This document shows positions 9,374 to 18,226 of a stretch of DNA of 54,322 nucleotides, in pieces. Source of the stretch: Euzebya sp. (lineage in GTDB: Bacteria; Actinomycetota; Nitriliruptoria; Euzebyales; Euzebyaceae); contig NZ_CAXQBR010000073.1 of the NCBI RefSeq assembly GCF_964222135.1, positions 1 through 54,322 of the forward strand. Reading direction: 5' to 3'. The position numbers and the translations under genes are program-made. Under the pieces are notes generated by a model. The model saw only the letters and a list, made by a program, of their open reading frames with translations. It searched no databases and was not told the origin of the DNA. Position 1 is the first letter of the stretch. Each line of letters begins with the position of its first letter.

Positions 9374-9982
9374 CTACGTCACCCTGAGCATCTCGAGGAA
9401 CAACTGGTGCAGACGGGGGTCGCCGGCGAGCTCCGGGTGGAACGCGCTCGCCAGCAGCCGGCCCTGACGGCAGACCACGATGCTATCGCCGGCCGCCTCG
9501 TCCCCCACCCGGGCGAGCACCTCGACGCCCTCGCCGGCCCGCTCGATGGCGGGGGCGCGGATGAACACCGCCCGCAGCGGTCCGCCGTCCACGCCGCGGA
9601 CGTCGAGGTCGGCCTCGAAGCTGTCGACCTGGCGGCCGAAGGCGTTGCGGCGCACCGTGATGTCCATCGCGCCGAGCAGGGGCTGGTCGGCGGGTCGGCC
9701 GTCGTGGTGGGTGGCCTGCGAGGCGAGCAGGATCGCGCCCGCGCAGGTCCCGAAGACGCCCATGCCGTCGACGATGCGGCTCTTGAGCGGCGCCATCAGC
9801 TCGAACAGGGTCAGCAGCTTCCCGATGGTCGTCGACTCCCCGCCGGGGATGATGAGCCCGTCGAGGCCGTCGAGCTCGTGGGCGTGGCGGACCGGCGCGG
9901 CGGTGACGCCGAGCCCCTCGAGGATGTGGAGGTGCTCGGCCACGTCGCCCTGGAGCGCCAGCACGCCGATCGTGGTCGTCAT
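9374..9982 (-). CDS. pdxT: Pyridoxal 5'-phosphate synthase glutaminase subunit PdxT
   Basis: PdxT is a class I glutamine amidotransferase that feeds ammonia to PdxS to make vitamin B6 (PLP). The product is 202 aa, with IGVLALQGDVAEH at the start, IIPGGESTTIGKLL, the nucleophile Cys in GTCAGAILLA, and the His-Glu pair in SAFHPEL near the end. I chose the ATG at 9982; a TTG three codons upstream (9991) is possible. pdxS is 1.7 kb away, so the two subunit genes are separated by the PH-protein/cardiolipin synthase pair. Confidence 0.95.
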   Translation of the reverse strand: MTTTIGVLALQGDVAEHLHILEGLGVTAAPVRHAHELDGLDGLIIPGGESTTIGKLLTLFELMAPLKSRIVDGMGVFGTCAGAILLASQATHHDGRPADQPLLGAMDITVRRNAFGRQVDSFEADLDVRGVDGGPLRAVFIRAPAIERAGEGVEVLARVGDEAAGDSIVVCRQGRLLASAFHPELAGDPRLHQLFLEMLRVT

Positions 9983-10020
9983 CGCCCCCAACCTATGCGG
10001 GGTGGCAGGATCGGCGTCCC

Positions 10021-10515
10021 ATGAAGGCCCTCGTCATCACCCGCCCCCCGCAGATCCGCGTCGCCGCGATGCTGACCCTCGTCGTCATCGTCAGCTGGGC
10101 CGCGGTCAACGCCGACCTGTCGGACTTCGGCGTGCTGGCCTACCCCGCGATCGTGGCGCTCCAGACCGTGCGCGAGTGGAGCTGGCGCCTGGAGGTCACC
10201 ACCCGCGGCCTCCACGAGCGCCAGGGGGTGGGTGCGCCCCGGGACATCGACTGGAAGGCGGTCGACGCCGTGATCATGCCGGACGCCGCGTGGTGGCGGA
10301 TCAACCCGGTCCTGAAGGTCGAGGGCGCCCCCAACATCCAGATGACCGCCACCGAGGACGTCGACGCCGTCATCCGGCTGGCCCAGCAGAAGCGGAAGGA
10401 GATCATCGGCGACCCCGCGTCGATCTCGCTCACCCGCTCCCTCACCCCCTGGGTGGTGCTGCTCTGCCTGGCGTGCCTGCTGCTCGGCGCCCAGATCGCC
10501 GGAGCCGCCACGTGA
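10021..10515 (+). CDS. PH-domain-like membrane protein
   Basis: The product is 164 aa. Two short hydrophobic segments at the N-terminus (about 14-30 and 38-48) are followed by a bacterial PH-like beta domain (WSWRLEVTTRGLHERQG ... DIDWKAVDAVIM). A C-terminal membrane helix is present (about 142-160, WVVLLCLACLLLGAQIA). No catalytic motif is seen. It is divergent from pdxT and overlaps the next gene by 4 bp (GTGA), which suggests a joint membrane-lipid role with the cardiolipin synthase; that is inference. Confidence 0.75.
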   Translation: MKALVITRPPQIRVAAMLTLVVIVSWAAVNADLSDFGVLAYPAIVALQTVREWSWRLEVTTRGLHERQGVGAPRDIDWKAVDAVIMPDAAWWRINPVLKVEGAPNIQMTATEDVDAVIRLAQQKRKEIIGDPASISLTRSLTPWVVLLCLACLLLGAQIAGAAT

Positions 10516-11696
10516 CGGGTTCCACGGAGGGTCAGCCGGGTACACCGAGCGCCATGCATCGAGCGCGCACCATCCTGGAGGGGGTCACCGGCGCCACCGT
10601 CTCGGTCGGCAACGCCGTGGACGTCTACCGCAACGGGGACGAGATCTTCCCGGCCATGCTCGAGTGCATCGAGCGGGCCGAGCGGACGATCGACCTGCTG
10701 ACGTACGTGTACTGGACGGGCGACATCGCCCAGAAGATGGCGCACGCCTTGGCCGAGCGCGCGCGGGACGGGCTGCGCGTCCGGGTGATCCTCGATGCGG
10801 TGGGCGCCTTCTCGATGAACTCCGAGCTCGTGGAGGAGATGCGCGAGGCGGGCTGCCACGTCGAGATGTTCCGCACCGTCGACGACCGCCCGACCCGCCT
10901 GCACCACCGGACCCACCGCAAGCTGCTGGTGTGCGACGAGTCGACCGCGATGACCGGCGGGGTCGGCATCGCCGAGGAGTGGGAGGGGGACGCGCGGAAC
11001 CCCGACGAGTGGCGCGACACCCACTTCCGCGTCCGCGGTCCCGCGGTCCGTGCGATGACCGCCGCGTTCATCGAGCACTGGGTGGAGTGCGGGCACCCGA
11101 CGTGGACCGACGACGACACCTTCCCCGACCTGGACCGGGCCGGGGACTGCGACGTCCTCGTGCTCCGGGGGACGTCCGGCCCGTTCTGGCACGACATCGG
11201 CCTCGCGATGGACGCCCTGCTCCGGGCGGCGGAGTCGAGCATCCACCTCACCACCGCGTACTTCGTGCCGGGCGAGAGGATGCTCGAGCTGCTGTGCGAC
11301 GCGGCGACGCGCGGCGTCGACGTCCAGCTGCTGCTGCCGGGCACCCACCTCGACAAGCGCGTGGTGCACCTGGCCAGCTCCGACGACTACGAGCAGCTGC
11401 TCGAGTGCGGCGTCACGATCCACCACTACGAGCAGACGATGCTGCACGCGAAGACCCTCACGATCGACGGCCAGATCGCGCTGGTCGGCTCCGCCAACAT
11501 CGACGAGCGGAGCATGCGCCACAACGAGGAGATCTGCCTGGCCGTCTTCTCCGAGGGGCTCTGCGAGACGCTCGAGGGCCACTTCGCCGACGACGTCGCC
11601 GCGTCCGAGCTGATCGACCTCGAGGGCTGGCGCGACCGCCCGATCTACAAGAAGTGGGCCGAGGCGATCGTCAACCCGATCCAGGACCTCTTGTAG
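10512..11696 (+). CDS. Cardiolipin synthase / phospholipase D family protein
   Basis: The product is 394 aa and has two HKD phospholipase D motifs: HHRTHRKLLVCD with a following Gly-Gly in the first half, and HAKTLTIDGQIALVGSANID in the second. The family joins phosphatidyl groups to glycerol-containing lipids. There is no N-terminal membrane helix pair, so it belongs to the short, peripheral type. The assumed start is the GTG at 10512, which overlaps the upstream stop and has GGAG 7 nt before it; an in-frame ATG at 10554 is an alternative. It is convergent with pdxS, only 10 nt away. Confidence 0.88.
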   Translation: MTGSTEGQPGTPSAMHRARTILEGVTGATVSVGNAVDVYRNGDEIFPAMLECIERAERTIDLLTYVYWTGDIAQKMAHALAERARDGLRVRVILDAVGAFSMNSELVEEMREAGCHVEMFRTVDDRPTRLHHRTHRKLLVCDESTAMTGGVGIAEEWEGDARNPDEWRDTHFRVRGPAVRAMTAAFIEHWVECGHPTWTDDDTFPDLDRAGDCDVLVLRGTSGPFWHDIGLAMDALLRAAESSIHLTTAYFVPGERMLELLCDAATRGVDVQLLLPGTHLDKRVVHLASSDDYEQLLECGVTIHHYEQTMLHAKTLTIDGQIALVGSANIDERSMRHNEEICLAVFSEGLCETLEGHFADDVAASELIDLEGWRDRPIYKKWAEAIVNPIQDLL

Positions 11697-11706
11697 GGGC
11701 TCGTAC

Positions 11707-12606
11707 CTACCAGCCGCGGCTGGCCAGCCGCTGGGTCTCCGACAGGTCGTCGAGGTTGATGCCGACCATGGCCTCCCCGAGGCCGCGGGACACCTTGGCG
11801 ATCACGTCGGGGTCGTTGCAGTAGGTGGTGGCCTGCACGATCGCGCGGGCCCGCTGGGCCGGGTTGCCGGACTTGAAGATGCCCGATCCGACGAACACGC
11901 CGTCCGCGCCCAGCTGCATCATCATCGCGGCGTCCGCGGGTGTGGCGATCCCGCCGGCGGTGAACAGCACCACCGGGAGGGTGCCGGTCTCGGCGACCTC
12001 GCGGACCAGCTCGACCGGCGCCTGCAGCTCCTTCGCCGCGGAGTAGAGCTCGTCGGCGCTGAGCCGGCTGAGCCGGGCCATCTCGCCGCGGATCGCCCGC
12101 ATGTGCCGGGTGGCCTCGACCACGTTGCCGGTGCCCGCCTCGCCCTTCGAGCGGATCATCGCCGCGCCCTCGGCGATGCGCCGCAGCGCCTCGCCCAGGT
12201 TCGTCGCGCCGCACACGAACGGGACGGTGAAGGCGTGCTTGTCGATGTGGTGGGCCTCGTCGGCGGGGGTCAGCACCTCGGACTCGTCGATGTAGTCCAC
12301 GCCGAGGGACTGCAGCACCTGCGCTTCGACGAAGTGGCCGATCCGCGCCTTCGCCATCACCGGGATCGACACCGCGTCGATGATCCCGTCGATCATGTCG
12401 GGGTCCGACATGCGTGCGACCCCGCCCTGGGCGCGGATGTCAGCCGGGACGCGCTCGAGCGCCATGACGGCGACCGCGCCGGCCTCCTCGGCGATGACGG
12501 CCTGCTCGGGTGTGACGACGTCCATGATAACGCCGCCCTTGAGCATGTCGGCCAGGCCGCGCTTGACCCGGCGCGTGCCGGTCACTTCAGTGGTGGACTC
12601 GCTCAT
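11707..12606 (-). CDS. pdxS: Pyridoxal 5'-phosphate synthase subunit PdxS
   Basis: PdxS is the PLP synthase lyase, which condenses a pentose phosphate, glyceraldehyde 3-phosphate and ammonia from PdxT. The product is 299 aa. The TIM-barrel motifs are intact: KGGVIMDVV with the first Lys, [30 protein letters not shown], and [33 protein letters not shown]. The ATG at 12606 is preferred; an ATG three codons upstream (12615) is possible. It is divergent from the small winged-helix gene. Confidence 0.96.
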   Translation of the reverse strand: MSESTTEVTGTRRVKRGLADMLKGGVIMDVVTPEQAVIAEEAGAVAVMALERVPADIRAQGGVARMSDPDMIDGIIDAVSIPVMAKARIGHFVEAQVLQSLGVDYIDESEVLTPADEAHHIDKHAFTVPFVCGATNLGEALRRIAEGAAMIRSKGEAGTGNVVEATRHMRAIRGEMARLSRLSADELYSAAKELQAPVELVREVAETGTLPVVLFTAGGIATPADAAMMMQLGADGVFVGSGIFKSGNPAQRARAIVQATTYCNDPDVIAKVSRGLGEAMVGINLDDLSETQRLASRGW

Positions 12607-12671
12607 GGCCGTCATGGTATCCGCCACCCCGCGGGCCACTGCGGCAGGCCACTGCCACCGCGACGACCAGG

Positions 12672-12696
12672 GGCACCCTCGTAGGGGAGGGGTGCC
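12672..12696. other. Inverted repeat upstream of pdxS
   Basis: A 7-bp inverted repeat (GGCACCC ... GGGTGCC) with an 11-nt loop lies 66 bp upstream of the pdxS start, in the 192-bp region between pdxS and the divergent winged-helix gene. It could be an operator or a leader hairpin. I see no other clear element in this gap. Confidence 0.35.
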
Positions 12697-12798
12697 GTCG
12701 CACCTTGCAGCGACACCGGCCGTCGGAGTCGGTGGGTGGCCGCGCGCCTGTGGACCGAGTGGGCGACCCTGTCGCACGGGTGGCCCACCATCCGGTGC

Positions 12799-13242
12799 AT
12801 GGAGGACTCACTGCCACCACCGGCCCCGATCACGATGTCCCGAGCGGCCACCGACGTGCACCGCCTCCCCCCGGAGCCCGGGCGTCCGTGCCTCCGCGGG
12901 ACCGAGCTGCGCTACCTGCTCATCCTGATCCTGCACCGCGAACGGCGCGCGCTGACGGTGGGTGAGCTCGTCGCGGCGGTCGACCGCGCGGGCTTCGACG
13001 TCCTCGGACGGCCCGGCAAGACGGTCTCCGACGCGCTGCGGTGGGAGGTCGACCGCGGGCGAGTGCGCAAGCCCGCCCGCGGCCGCTACGCGATCGGCAC
13101 CGTGTGCCACCAGACGCGGTGGCGGATGCGGCGTCGGATCGCACGCCGCCGCGCGCTGGGCGGCACCTCGCACGTCCCCGGTTCGCGACACCCGCGCCCC
13201 GCGCCCGACGCCGCAGCGGCTCTGAGTCCGCCAGCGGCGTAG
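12799..13242 (+). CDS. Small winged-helix-like DNA-binding protein
   Basis: The product is 147 aa. Residues about 35-105 look like a winged helix: [14 protein letters not shown], then [14 protein letters not shown], then a recognition-like helix [17 protein letters not shown], and a basic wing [11 protein letters not shown]. The C-terminus is Arg-rich and probably disordered. I do not recognise a named family. The start is the ATG at 12799, beginning MEDSLPPP; other starts (12736, 12835) are possible. It is divergent from pdxS. A role as a regulator is inference from fold and charge. Confidence 0.6.
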   Translation: MEDSLPPPAPITMSRAATDVHRLPPEPGRPCLRGTELRYLLILILHRERRALTVGELVAAVDRAGFDVLGRPGKTVSDALRWEVDRGRVRKPARGRYAIGTVCHQTRWRMRRRIARRRALGGTSHVPGSRHPRPAPDAAAALSPPAA

Positions 13243-13398
13243 AAGGGGCATCGCCGGCCCATGCGCCCCGACGTGGTGGATCCGGCCCACACCCGGGCGA
13301 CATCCACCACGTCACCAGGCCCGACGGCAGTCCCACCGAGGCGACCCGAGGACCCGTTGTCGCTGAGAGGTGCGACAGAGGGTCCGCGACGGAGACCG

Positions 13399-14514
13399 TC
13401 AGCCCTCCGTCGGCTCCTCGGTCGGGGCATCCGCGCTGATCGGGCCGGTCGGGGCGGTGTCGACGCCGAAGGCGTTGGGCTGCAGCTCGACCCACGTCCG
13501 CCCCGGCGCCAGCGGGAAGATCCGGCCGTCGGCGTCCAGCCACTCGAACTGGCTGTCGCGCGACGTCTTCCGCCACGAGCCGGTGAAGACCTGCCCGTCG
13601 CGGAGGAACGTGGCAGGTCCCTCCCCGATCAGGTCGACCCCGACGGTCGGGGCGCCGGAGACGTCGACCCCTCCCCCGCCGCGGATCCCGACCGAGGCGT
13701 AGACGACGTTCTCGGCCGCCACCTGCTGTCCGGAGGCGGCCAGGTGGCGGGTGCCGTTCTGCCCGCGTTCGAACACCTCGCGGTCGGCGCGCCACGCCCA
13801 GGAGTGGCTGTAGTCGTCGCTGAACGCGGCGGCGACCGCCTCGACGGGCGTGCCGTCGTCGGGCACCTCGGCGTCGAAGGGCCACGGCTCGGTGGCCGGC
13901 GGCGCGTCGGTGCCGGCGTCCCACAGGCGCTGGGCGATCGCGTTCAGGTTGTGCGGGGCCGCCCGGTCGCCCACCCGGTAGATCGCCCCGCCGGCCTGCC
14001 CCTCCTCGAAGACCGTCAGCCCGGCGCTGAACAGCACGTTGTAGGTCGGGGCAGCGGCGCCGGAGATGGCCAGGATCCCCTGGAACGGCGGGAACAGGTC
14101 GGCGTCCACGTCGCGACCGGACCGGACCGGACCCACCTCACCCGGGTCGGTGGACCCGAACACGGCGAGGAAGCGCGTGATGCCGCCCTCCACGAGCTCC
14201 TCGAAGACGATGTCGGCCTGATCGAGCCCCAGCTGGGGGCGGGCCGCCGGCGAGTTGTCGACCTTGATGCCGAGCGCCGGCAGGTCCAGGCGGGCAGGGT
14301 CCGCGACCTCCTCCCCCGTCAGCGGGTGGGTGGCCACCTCCTCGGTCGCGGTCGGCGTCGGCGTCGGCGTGGGAGTCGGCGTGGGGGTCGACTCCGTCGT
14401 CGGCACGGCGACCGGGGTGGGCGAGGCGGTCTCCTCCGGCTCGCCCGAGCCCGAGCACGCGGCGATCGCCAGGGCGAGGACGAGGAGGAGGGCGGTCAGG
14501 TGGCGGGTGCTCAC
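13399..14514 (-). CDS. DUF3048 (YerB-like) lipoprotein
   Basis: The product is 371 aa. A lipoprotein signal peptide ends with the lipobox LAIAAC, so it should be anchored on the outer face of the membrane. A TPTPTPTP linker (about 38-60) follows. The DUF3048 domain has ALGIKVDNSPAARPQLGLDQADIVFEELVEGGITRFLAVF near its N-terminus and the C-terminal half FRTGSWRK-like region, here FTGSWRKTSRDS. The molecular function of the family is unknown to me. The start is GTG. It lies 22 bp downstream of the pimA-type gene on the same strand. The 156-bp gap below its stop (13243-13398) shows nothing I can name. Confidence 0.85.
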   Translation of the reverse strand: MSTRHLTALLLVLALAIAACSGSGEPEETASPTPVAVPTTESTPTPTPTPTPTPTATEEVATHPLTGEEVADPARLDLPALGIKVDNSPAARPQLGLDQADIVFEELVEGGITRFLAVFGSTDPGEVGPVRSGRDVDADLFPPFQGILAISGAAAPTYNVLFSAGLTVFEEGQAGGAIYRVGDRAAPHNLNAIAQRLWDAGTDAPPATEPWPFDAEVPDDGTPVEAVAAAFSDDYSHSWAWRADREVFERGQNGTRHLAASGQQVAAENVVYASVGIRGGGGVDVSGAPTVGVDLIGEGPATFLRDGQVFTGSWRKTSRDSQFEWLDADGRIFPLAPGRTWVELQPNAFGVDTAPTGPISADAPTEEPTEG

Positions 14515-14536
14515 GAGGGAGGGAGTGTAGCGACGC

Positions 14537-15730
14537 TCAGGAGGTGCTCCGACCAGCTGGCACGTCCGCCTCGCCGGCCTCCCCGGCCGCGGCGAGCTGC
14601 TCGGCCACGAAGCCGCGGTGGACCTCCCGGTAGATCTCCTCGACGCGCGAGCCGATCACCGACCAGCTGTACTCCTTCGCGGTCCGCTCGCCCTCCGCGG
14701 CCATCGCCGACCGCAGCTTCGCGTTGGCCAGCAGGGCGTCCAGGGCGTCGGCCAGCGCGATCGAGTCGCCCGGCGGCACCATCCGGCCCTGGACGCCGTC
14801 GGACATCACCGTCCGGTAGCCCGGGATGTCGCTGGCGACCACCGGCAGCCCGGCGGCCATGCCCTCGAGGAGGACGATCCCGAACGACTCGCCACCGATG
14901 GCCGGGGACACGAAGACGTCCGAGGAGGCGTGGTAGCGGGGCAGCTCGGCGTGGGAGACCGCGCCGACGAAGAGGACCTCGGTGCGCAGGCTCGGGGGGA
15001 CCATGTGCTGGCAGCGCTCGCGCTCGGGCCCCTCCCCCACGACGCACAGCCGCAGGTGGTGACCCGAGGCACGCAACCGCAGGAACGCCTTGATGAGGGT
15101 CTCGAGCCCCTTGCGCTTCTCGAGGCGCCCCACGAAGAGGAGGAGGGGCCGGTCGGGGTCGACGAGGGCCTCGAGCGGCTCGGCGCCGGCGAAGCGGTGG
15201 TCGTCGACGCCGTTCGGCAGGATCGTGAAGCTGCTGGTCGGCACCCCCATGGCCTCGGCGGCGAAGCGCTGGGCCGAGGGGCTGACGGCGACGCGGACCT
15301 TCAGGTCCTGCACGATCTTGCGGATGAACGGGGCGGTCGCCCGGTAGATGCGGTCGGAGTCGGACCAGGCGTGGAACGTGCCGATCTTCGGCATCGGCCC
15401 GCCGACCGTGGCGGCCATCGACACCCACGGGGCGAGCGGCTCGTGGATGTGGGTGATGTGGGGCCCGTACTCCTGCAGGCCGCGGCGCATCCGGTACACC
15501 ACCCGCGGCCCGAGGCCGACGGGGGCGACGGAGGAGTTGTAGCGGATCGGCACCGGCCGGCCGACGTGCTGGACGTACCGGTTGATGCCCTCGCGCGGGA
15601 GGCGGCCGCTGGTCGGCGCGAAGATCCGCACCTCGTGCCGCTCGAGGAGGAACTCGGCGAGGTTCGCGACGTGGGCCTTCACCCCACCGGGCTTGGACCA
15701 GTCGTACGGGCAGACGAGGGCGACCTTCAC
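14537..15730 (-). CDS. pimA: GT4 glycosyltransferase, PimA-like (phosphatidylinositol mannosyltransferase)
   Basis: The product is 397 aa with a GT-B fold of family GT4. It starts VKVALVCPYDWSKPGGVKAHV, which is very close to the PimA N-terminus. It has THIHEPLAP and AVSPSAQRF in the acceptor half. The donor half has LLFVGRLEKRKGLETLI and the E-x7-E motif GGESFGIVLLEGMAAGLPVVASDIPG. PimA adds the first mannose from GDP-mannose to phosphatidylinositol at the inner membrane face. The GTG start overlaps the acyltransferase stop by 4 bp. The neighbours (phosphatidylinositol phosphate synthase type and acyltransferase) support the assignment. Confidence 0.87.
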   Translation of the reverse strand: MKVALVCPYDWSKPGGVKAHVANLAEFLLERHEVRIFAPTSGRLPREGINRYVQHVGRPVPIRYNSSVAPVGLGPRVVYRMRRGLQEYGPHITHIHEPLAPWVSMAATVGGPMPKIGTFHAWSDSDRIYRATAPFIRKIVQDLKVRVAVSPSAQRFAAEAMGVPTSSFTILPNGVDDHRFAGAEPLEALVDPDRPLLLFVGRLEKRKGLETLIKAFLRLRASGHHLRLCVVGEGPERERCQHMVPPSLRTEVLFVGAVSHAELPRYHASSDVFVSPAIGGESFGIVLLEGMAAGLPVVASDIPGYRTVMSDGVQGRMVPPGDSIALADALDALLANAKLRSAMAAEGERTAKEYSWSVIGSRVEEIYREVHRGFVAEQLAAAGEAGEADVPAGRSTS

Positions 15731-16779
15731 GAGGGCCGGTCCGCCTCGAAGATCGGTTGGAAGGCGTGCCACTGCGCGGGCGCGAGGCGGATCAGGTCCT
15801 CGAGGGCGTGGGCGGTCGCCTGGACGCCCTCCCGTGCGGTCATCTCCGCGGTGGAGAAGGCCGGGAGGACCTGCAGGTGGTAGCGCAGCCCCGGCCGGTG
15901 GAGCATCGTGATCGGGACGATCGCCGCACCGGTCCGCTTGCTGAGGAGGGCCGGGCCGGCGGGGATCCGGGCCGGCTCGCCGAAGAAGTCGACGAGCGGC
16001 GCGCGCCCGGACAGGTCGCGGTCGCTGAGCAGGCCCACGAGGTGGTTGGCGGCCAGGACGTCCCGCAGCCGTCCGGTGAGATCGTCGCCGCGTCGCAGCG
16101 GCACGATCTCGAGGCCGAGCGCCTCGCGCATCGTCACGAACTTCTTGAACACCTGGCGCGGCCGCAGCACCTCGGCGACGCAGGCGAGGTGGTAGCCGTG
16201 GCTCTCCGCCCACCGCGCGGCGATGTCCCACGACCCGTGGTGGGCGAGGAGGACTATGGCGCCACGACCCGTCTCGAGCACGGCGTCGAGGTGCTCGAAG
16301 CCACCGGTCGTGGTCCGCTCGTCGAGCCAGGACGGGTCGATGTCGGCCGCCCGGAACGCCTCGACGTGGTAGCGGGCGTAGCTGGCATAGGCCTCGGCGA
16401 CCGTCGCGTCGAGCTCGGCCGGACCGACCACGCGGGACAGGTTCCGCCGGATCATCCCGTCGTCGGCGACCCTCGTGGCCACCCGCCCGCCAAGTGCGCC
16501 CAACCCGAAGGCCACCGACCGCGGGACCCGGCGCGTGCCCTCCCAGACCCCCTCCCAGACGTGGCCGGAGAGCCGCTGGCGGCGGGTCTCGGGGGTCCGC
16601 GGCGGCGGCACCCGGTCGACCGCCCCGTGGTTGCGGTCCACCACCGCCCCGGCCAGGCCGCTGCCCCGGTAGGCGTAGCGGCCGTCGGGGCCCGGTCCGT
16701 GCTCGGCCCGCGGGGCACGTGGAAGACCCGGCACCATCGGTGTCGGGTCGTGCGCGTCGGGGTCCGAGGCCACGTGCAT
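15727..16779 (-). CDS. LpxL/HtrB-type acyltransferase (PIM acyltransferase-like)
   Basis: The product is 350 aa. It has the lysophospholipid acyltransferase core HHGSWDIAARWAESHG (H-x4-D catalytic motif), LRPRQVFKKFVTMREALGLEIVPL, LLSDRDLSGR and FFGEPARIPAGPALLSKRTGAAIVPI. In M. tuberculosis the gene at this position acylates phosphatidylinositol mannosides. The first 100 residues are Pro/Arg-rich. I chose the ATG at 16779; the frame is open to 16863. It overlaps pimA by 4 bp and probably forms a unit with it. Confidence 0.85.
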   Translation of the reverse strand: MHVASDPDAHDPTPMVPGLPRAPRAEHGPGPDGRYAYRGSGLAGAVVDRNHGAVDRVPPPRTPETRRQRLSGHVWEGVWEGTRRVPRSVAFGLGALGGRVATRVADDGMIRRNLSRVVGPAELDATVAEAYASYARYHVEAFRAADIDPSWLDERTTTGGFEHLDAVLETGRGAIVLLAHHGSWDIAARWAESHGYHLACVAEVLRPRQVFKKFVTMREALGLEIVPLRRGDDLTGRLRDVLAANHLVGLLSDRDLSGRAPLVDFFGEPARIPAGPALLSKRTGAAIVPITMLHRPGLRYHLQVLPAFSTAEMTAREGVQATAHALEDLIRLAPAQWHAFQPIFEADRPS

Positions 16780-16798
16780 CGCCCCGGAGACTACGCGG

Positions 16799-18226
16799 CT
16801 ACCAGTCCGTGGCGATGTACTGGGTCTCGCAGAACTCGTAGATGCCCTCCGTCGAGCCCTCACGGCCGAGCCCGGACTGCTTCATGCCGCCGAAAGGGGA
16901 GGCGGGGTCGCTGACCAGGCCCTTGTTGAGGCCGATCATGCCGGCCTGGATGCGCTCGCTGACCGACAGGCCCTTCGCCAGATCGCGGGTGTACACGTAG
17001 CCGGTCAGGCCGAGCTCTGTGTCGTTGGCCATCGCGACGACCGCGTCGACGTCGTCGAAGGGGTAGACGGGCGCGATCGGCCCGAAGATCTCGGTGTGGG
17101 CGATCTCGCTCGCGTGGTCGACGTCGCCCAGCACGGTCGGCTCGAAGAAGTGCCCGGGACCGTCGATGGCCTTGCCGCCGACGGCGATCCTCGCGCCGTC
17201 ACCGGTGGCGGAGCCGACCAGGCGGGTGAGGGACTCGACGGCGTCGGCGTCGATCATGGGGCCGCACCCGACACCCTCCTCGGTGCCCCGGCCGACCGTC
17301 ACCTGCCCCATCCGCTCGGCGAGTGCGGCGGTGAAGTCCTCGGCGATGCCGCGCTGGGCGTAGAACCGGTTGGCGGCGGTGCAGGTCTCCGCGGAGTGGC
17401 GCATCTTCGCCGTCATCGCCCCCTCGACCGCGGCGTCGAGGTCCGCGTCGTCGAAGACGATGAACGGGGCGTTGCCGCCGAGCTCCATCACGGTCTTCAG
17501 CACCCGGTCGGCGGCCTGTCGCAGCAGGATCCGACCGACCTCGGTCGAGCCGGTGAAGCTCAGCATCCGCACCGGCGTCTGGGCGACGGCGGTCTCGACC
17601 CACGACGACGAGTCGGTGGTCGGGACGATGTTGACCAGGCCGTCCGGCAGACCGGCTTCGAGCAGGAGCTCACCGATCCGCAGGCTGGTCAGCGGCGTCT
17701 GCTTCGGCGGCTTGATCACCACCGCGTTCCCCGCGGCCAGGGCCGGCGCGAGCTTGCGGGTGATCATCGCCGCGGGGAAGTTCCACGGGGTGATCATGAC
17801 CACCACGCCGATCGGCGGGTGGTGGACGATGATCCGCTTGTCCGCGGCGGGCGCGGTGCCGATCTGGCCGCGGATCCGGACAGCCTCCTCGGCGTTCCAG
17901 CGGAAGAACTCGGCGGCGTAGGACACCTCCCCCTTCGCATCCGAGAGCGGCTTGCCGTTCTCGGCGGTGATCAGCCCGGCGAGCTCGTCGGCGTGGGCGA
18001 CCATCAGCTCCCAGGTCCGCCGGAGGATCTCCGACCGGTCCCGGGGCGGGGTCGCCGCCCACCGCTGCTGCGCGACGTGCGCCTTCGCGACGGCGTGGAC
18101 CACGTCCTCTGGGCCGCCGGCCGCGACCTCGGCGATGGTCTCACCCGTCGCGGGGTCCTCCACCTCGAAGACCGCGCCGCTCGCGGTGTCGCTGAACGTA
18201 CCGTCGATCATCATCTTGGTCTGCAT
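16799..18226 (-). CDS. gabD: NAD(P)-dependent succinate-semialdehyde dehydrogenase family protein
   Basis: The product is 475 aa, an aldehyde dehydrogenase of the GabD type that oxidises a semialdehyde to the acid. Motifs are TPWNFPAAMITRKLAPALAAGNAVVIKPP, the Gly-rich FTGSTEVG, catalytic Glu in MELGGNAPFIV, catalytic Cys in SAETCTAANRF, and the C-terminal PFGGMKQSGLGREG. A clear GGGGGAGG ribosome binding site precedes the ATG at 18226, although this site lies inside the upstream phosphatidyltransferase reading frame (86-bp overlap). It interrupts the lipid cluster, where mycobacteria lack it. The exact substrate is inferred from family resemblance. Confidence 0.88.
   Translation of the reverse strand: MQTKMMIDGTFSDTASGAVFEVEDPATGETIAEVAAGGPEDVVHAVAKAHVAQQRWAATPPRDRSEILRRTWELMVAHADELAGLITAENGKPLSDAKGEVSYAAEFFRWNAEEAVRIRGQIGTAPAADKRIIVHHPPIGVVVMITPWNFPAAMITRKLAPALAAGNAVVIKPPKQTPLTSLRIGELLLEAGLPDGLVNIVPTTDSSSWVETAVAQTPVRMLSFTGSTEVGRILLRQAADRVLKTVMELGGNAPFIVFDDADLDAAVEGAMTAKMRHSAETCTAANRFYAQRGIAEDFTAALAERMGQVTVGRGTEEGVGCGPMIDADAVESLTRLVGSATGDGARIAVGGKAIDGPGHFFEPTVLGDVDHASEIAHTEIFGPIAPVYPFDDVDAVVAMANDTELGLTGYVYTRDLAKGLSVSERIQAGMIGLNKGLVSDPASPFGGMKQSGLGREGSTEGIYEFCETQYIATDW

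Noticed and set aside
6593-10024. A 1143-codon open frame on the plus strand opposite ruvC, the GGDEF-EAL gene, yebC and pdxT
   Set aside because: All four minus-strand genes are clear family members. The plus frame has low-complexity, Arg/Asp/Val/Gly-rich content typical of antisense shadows in GC-rich DNA.
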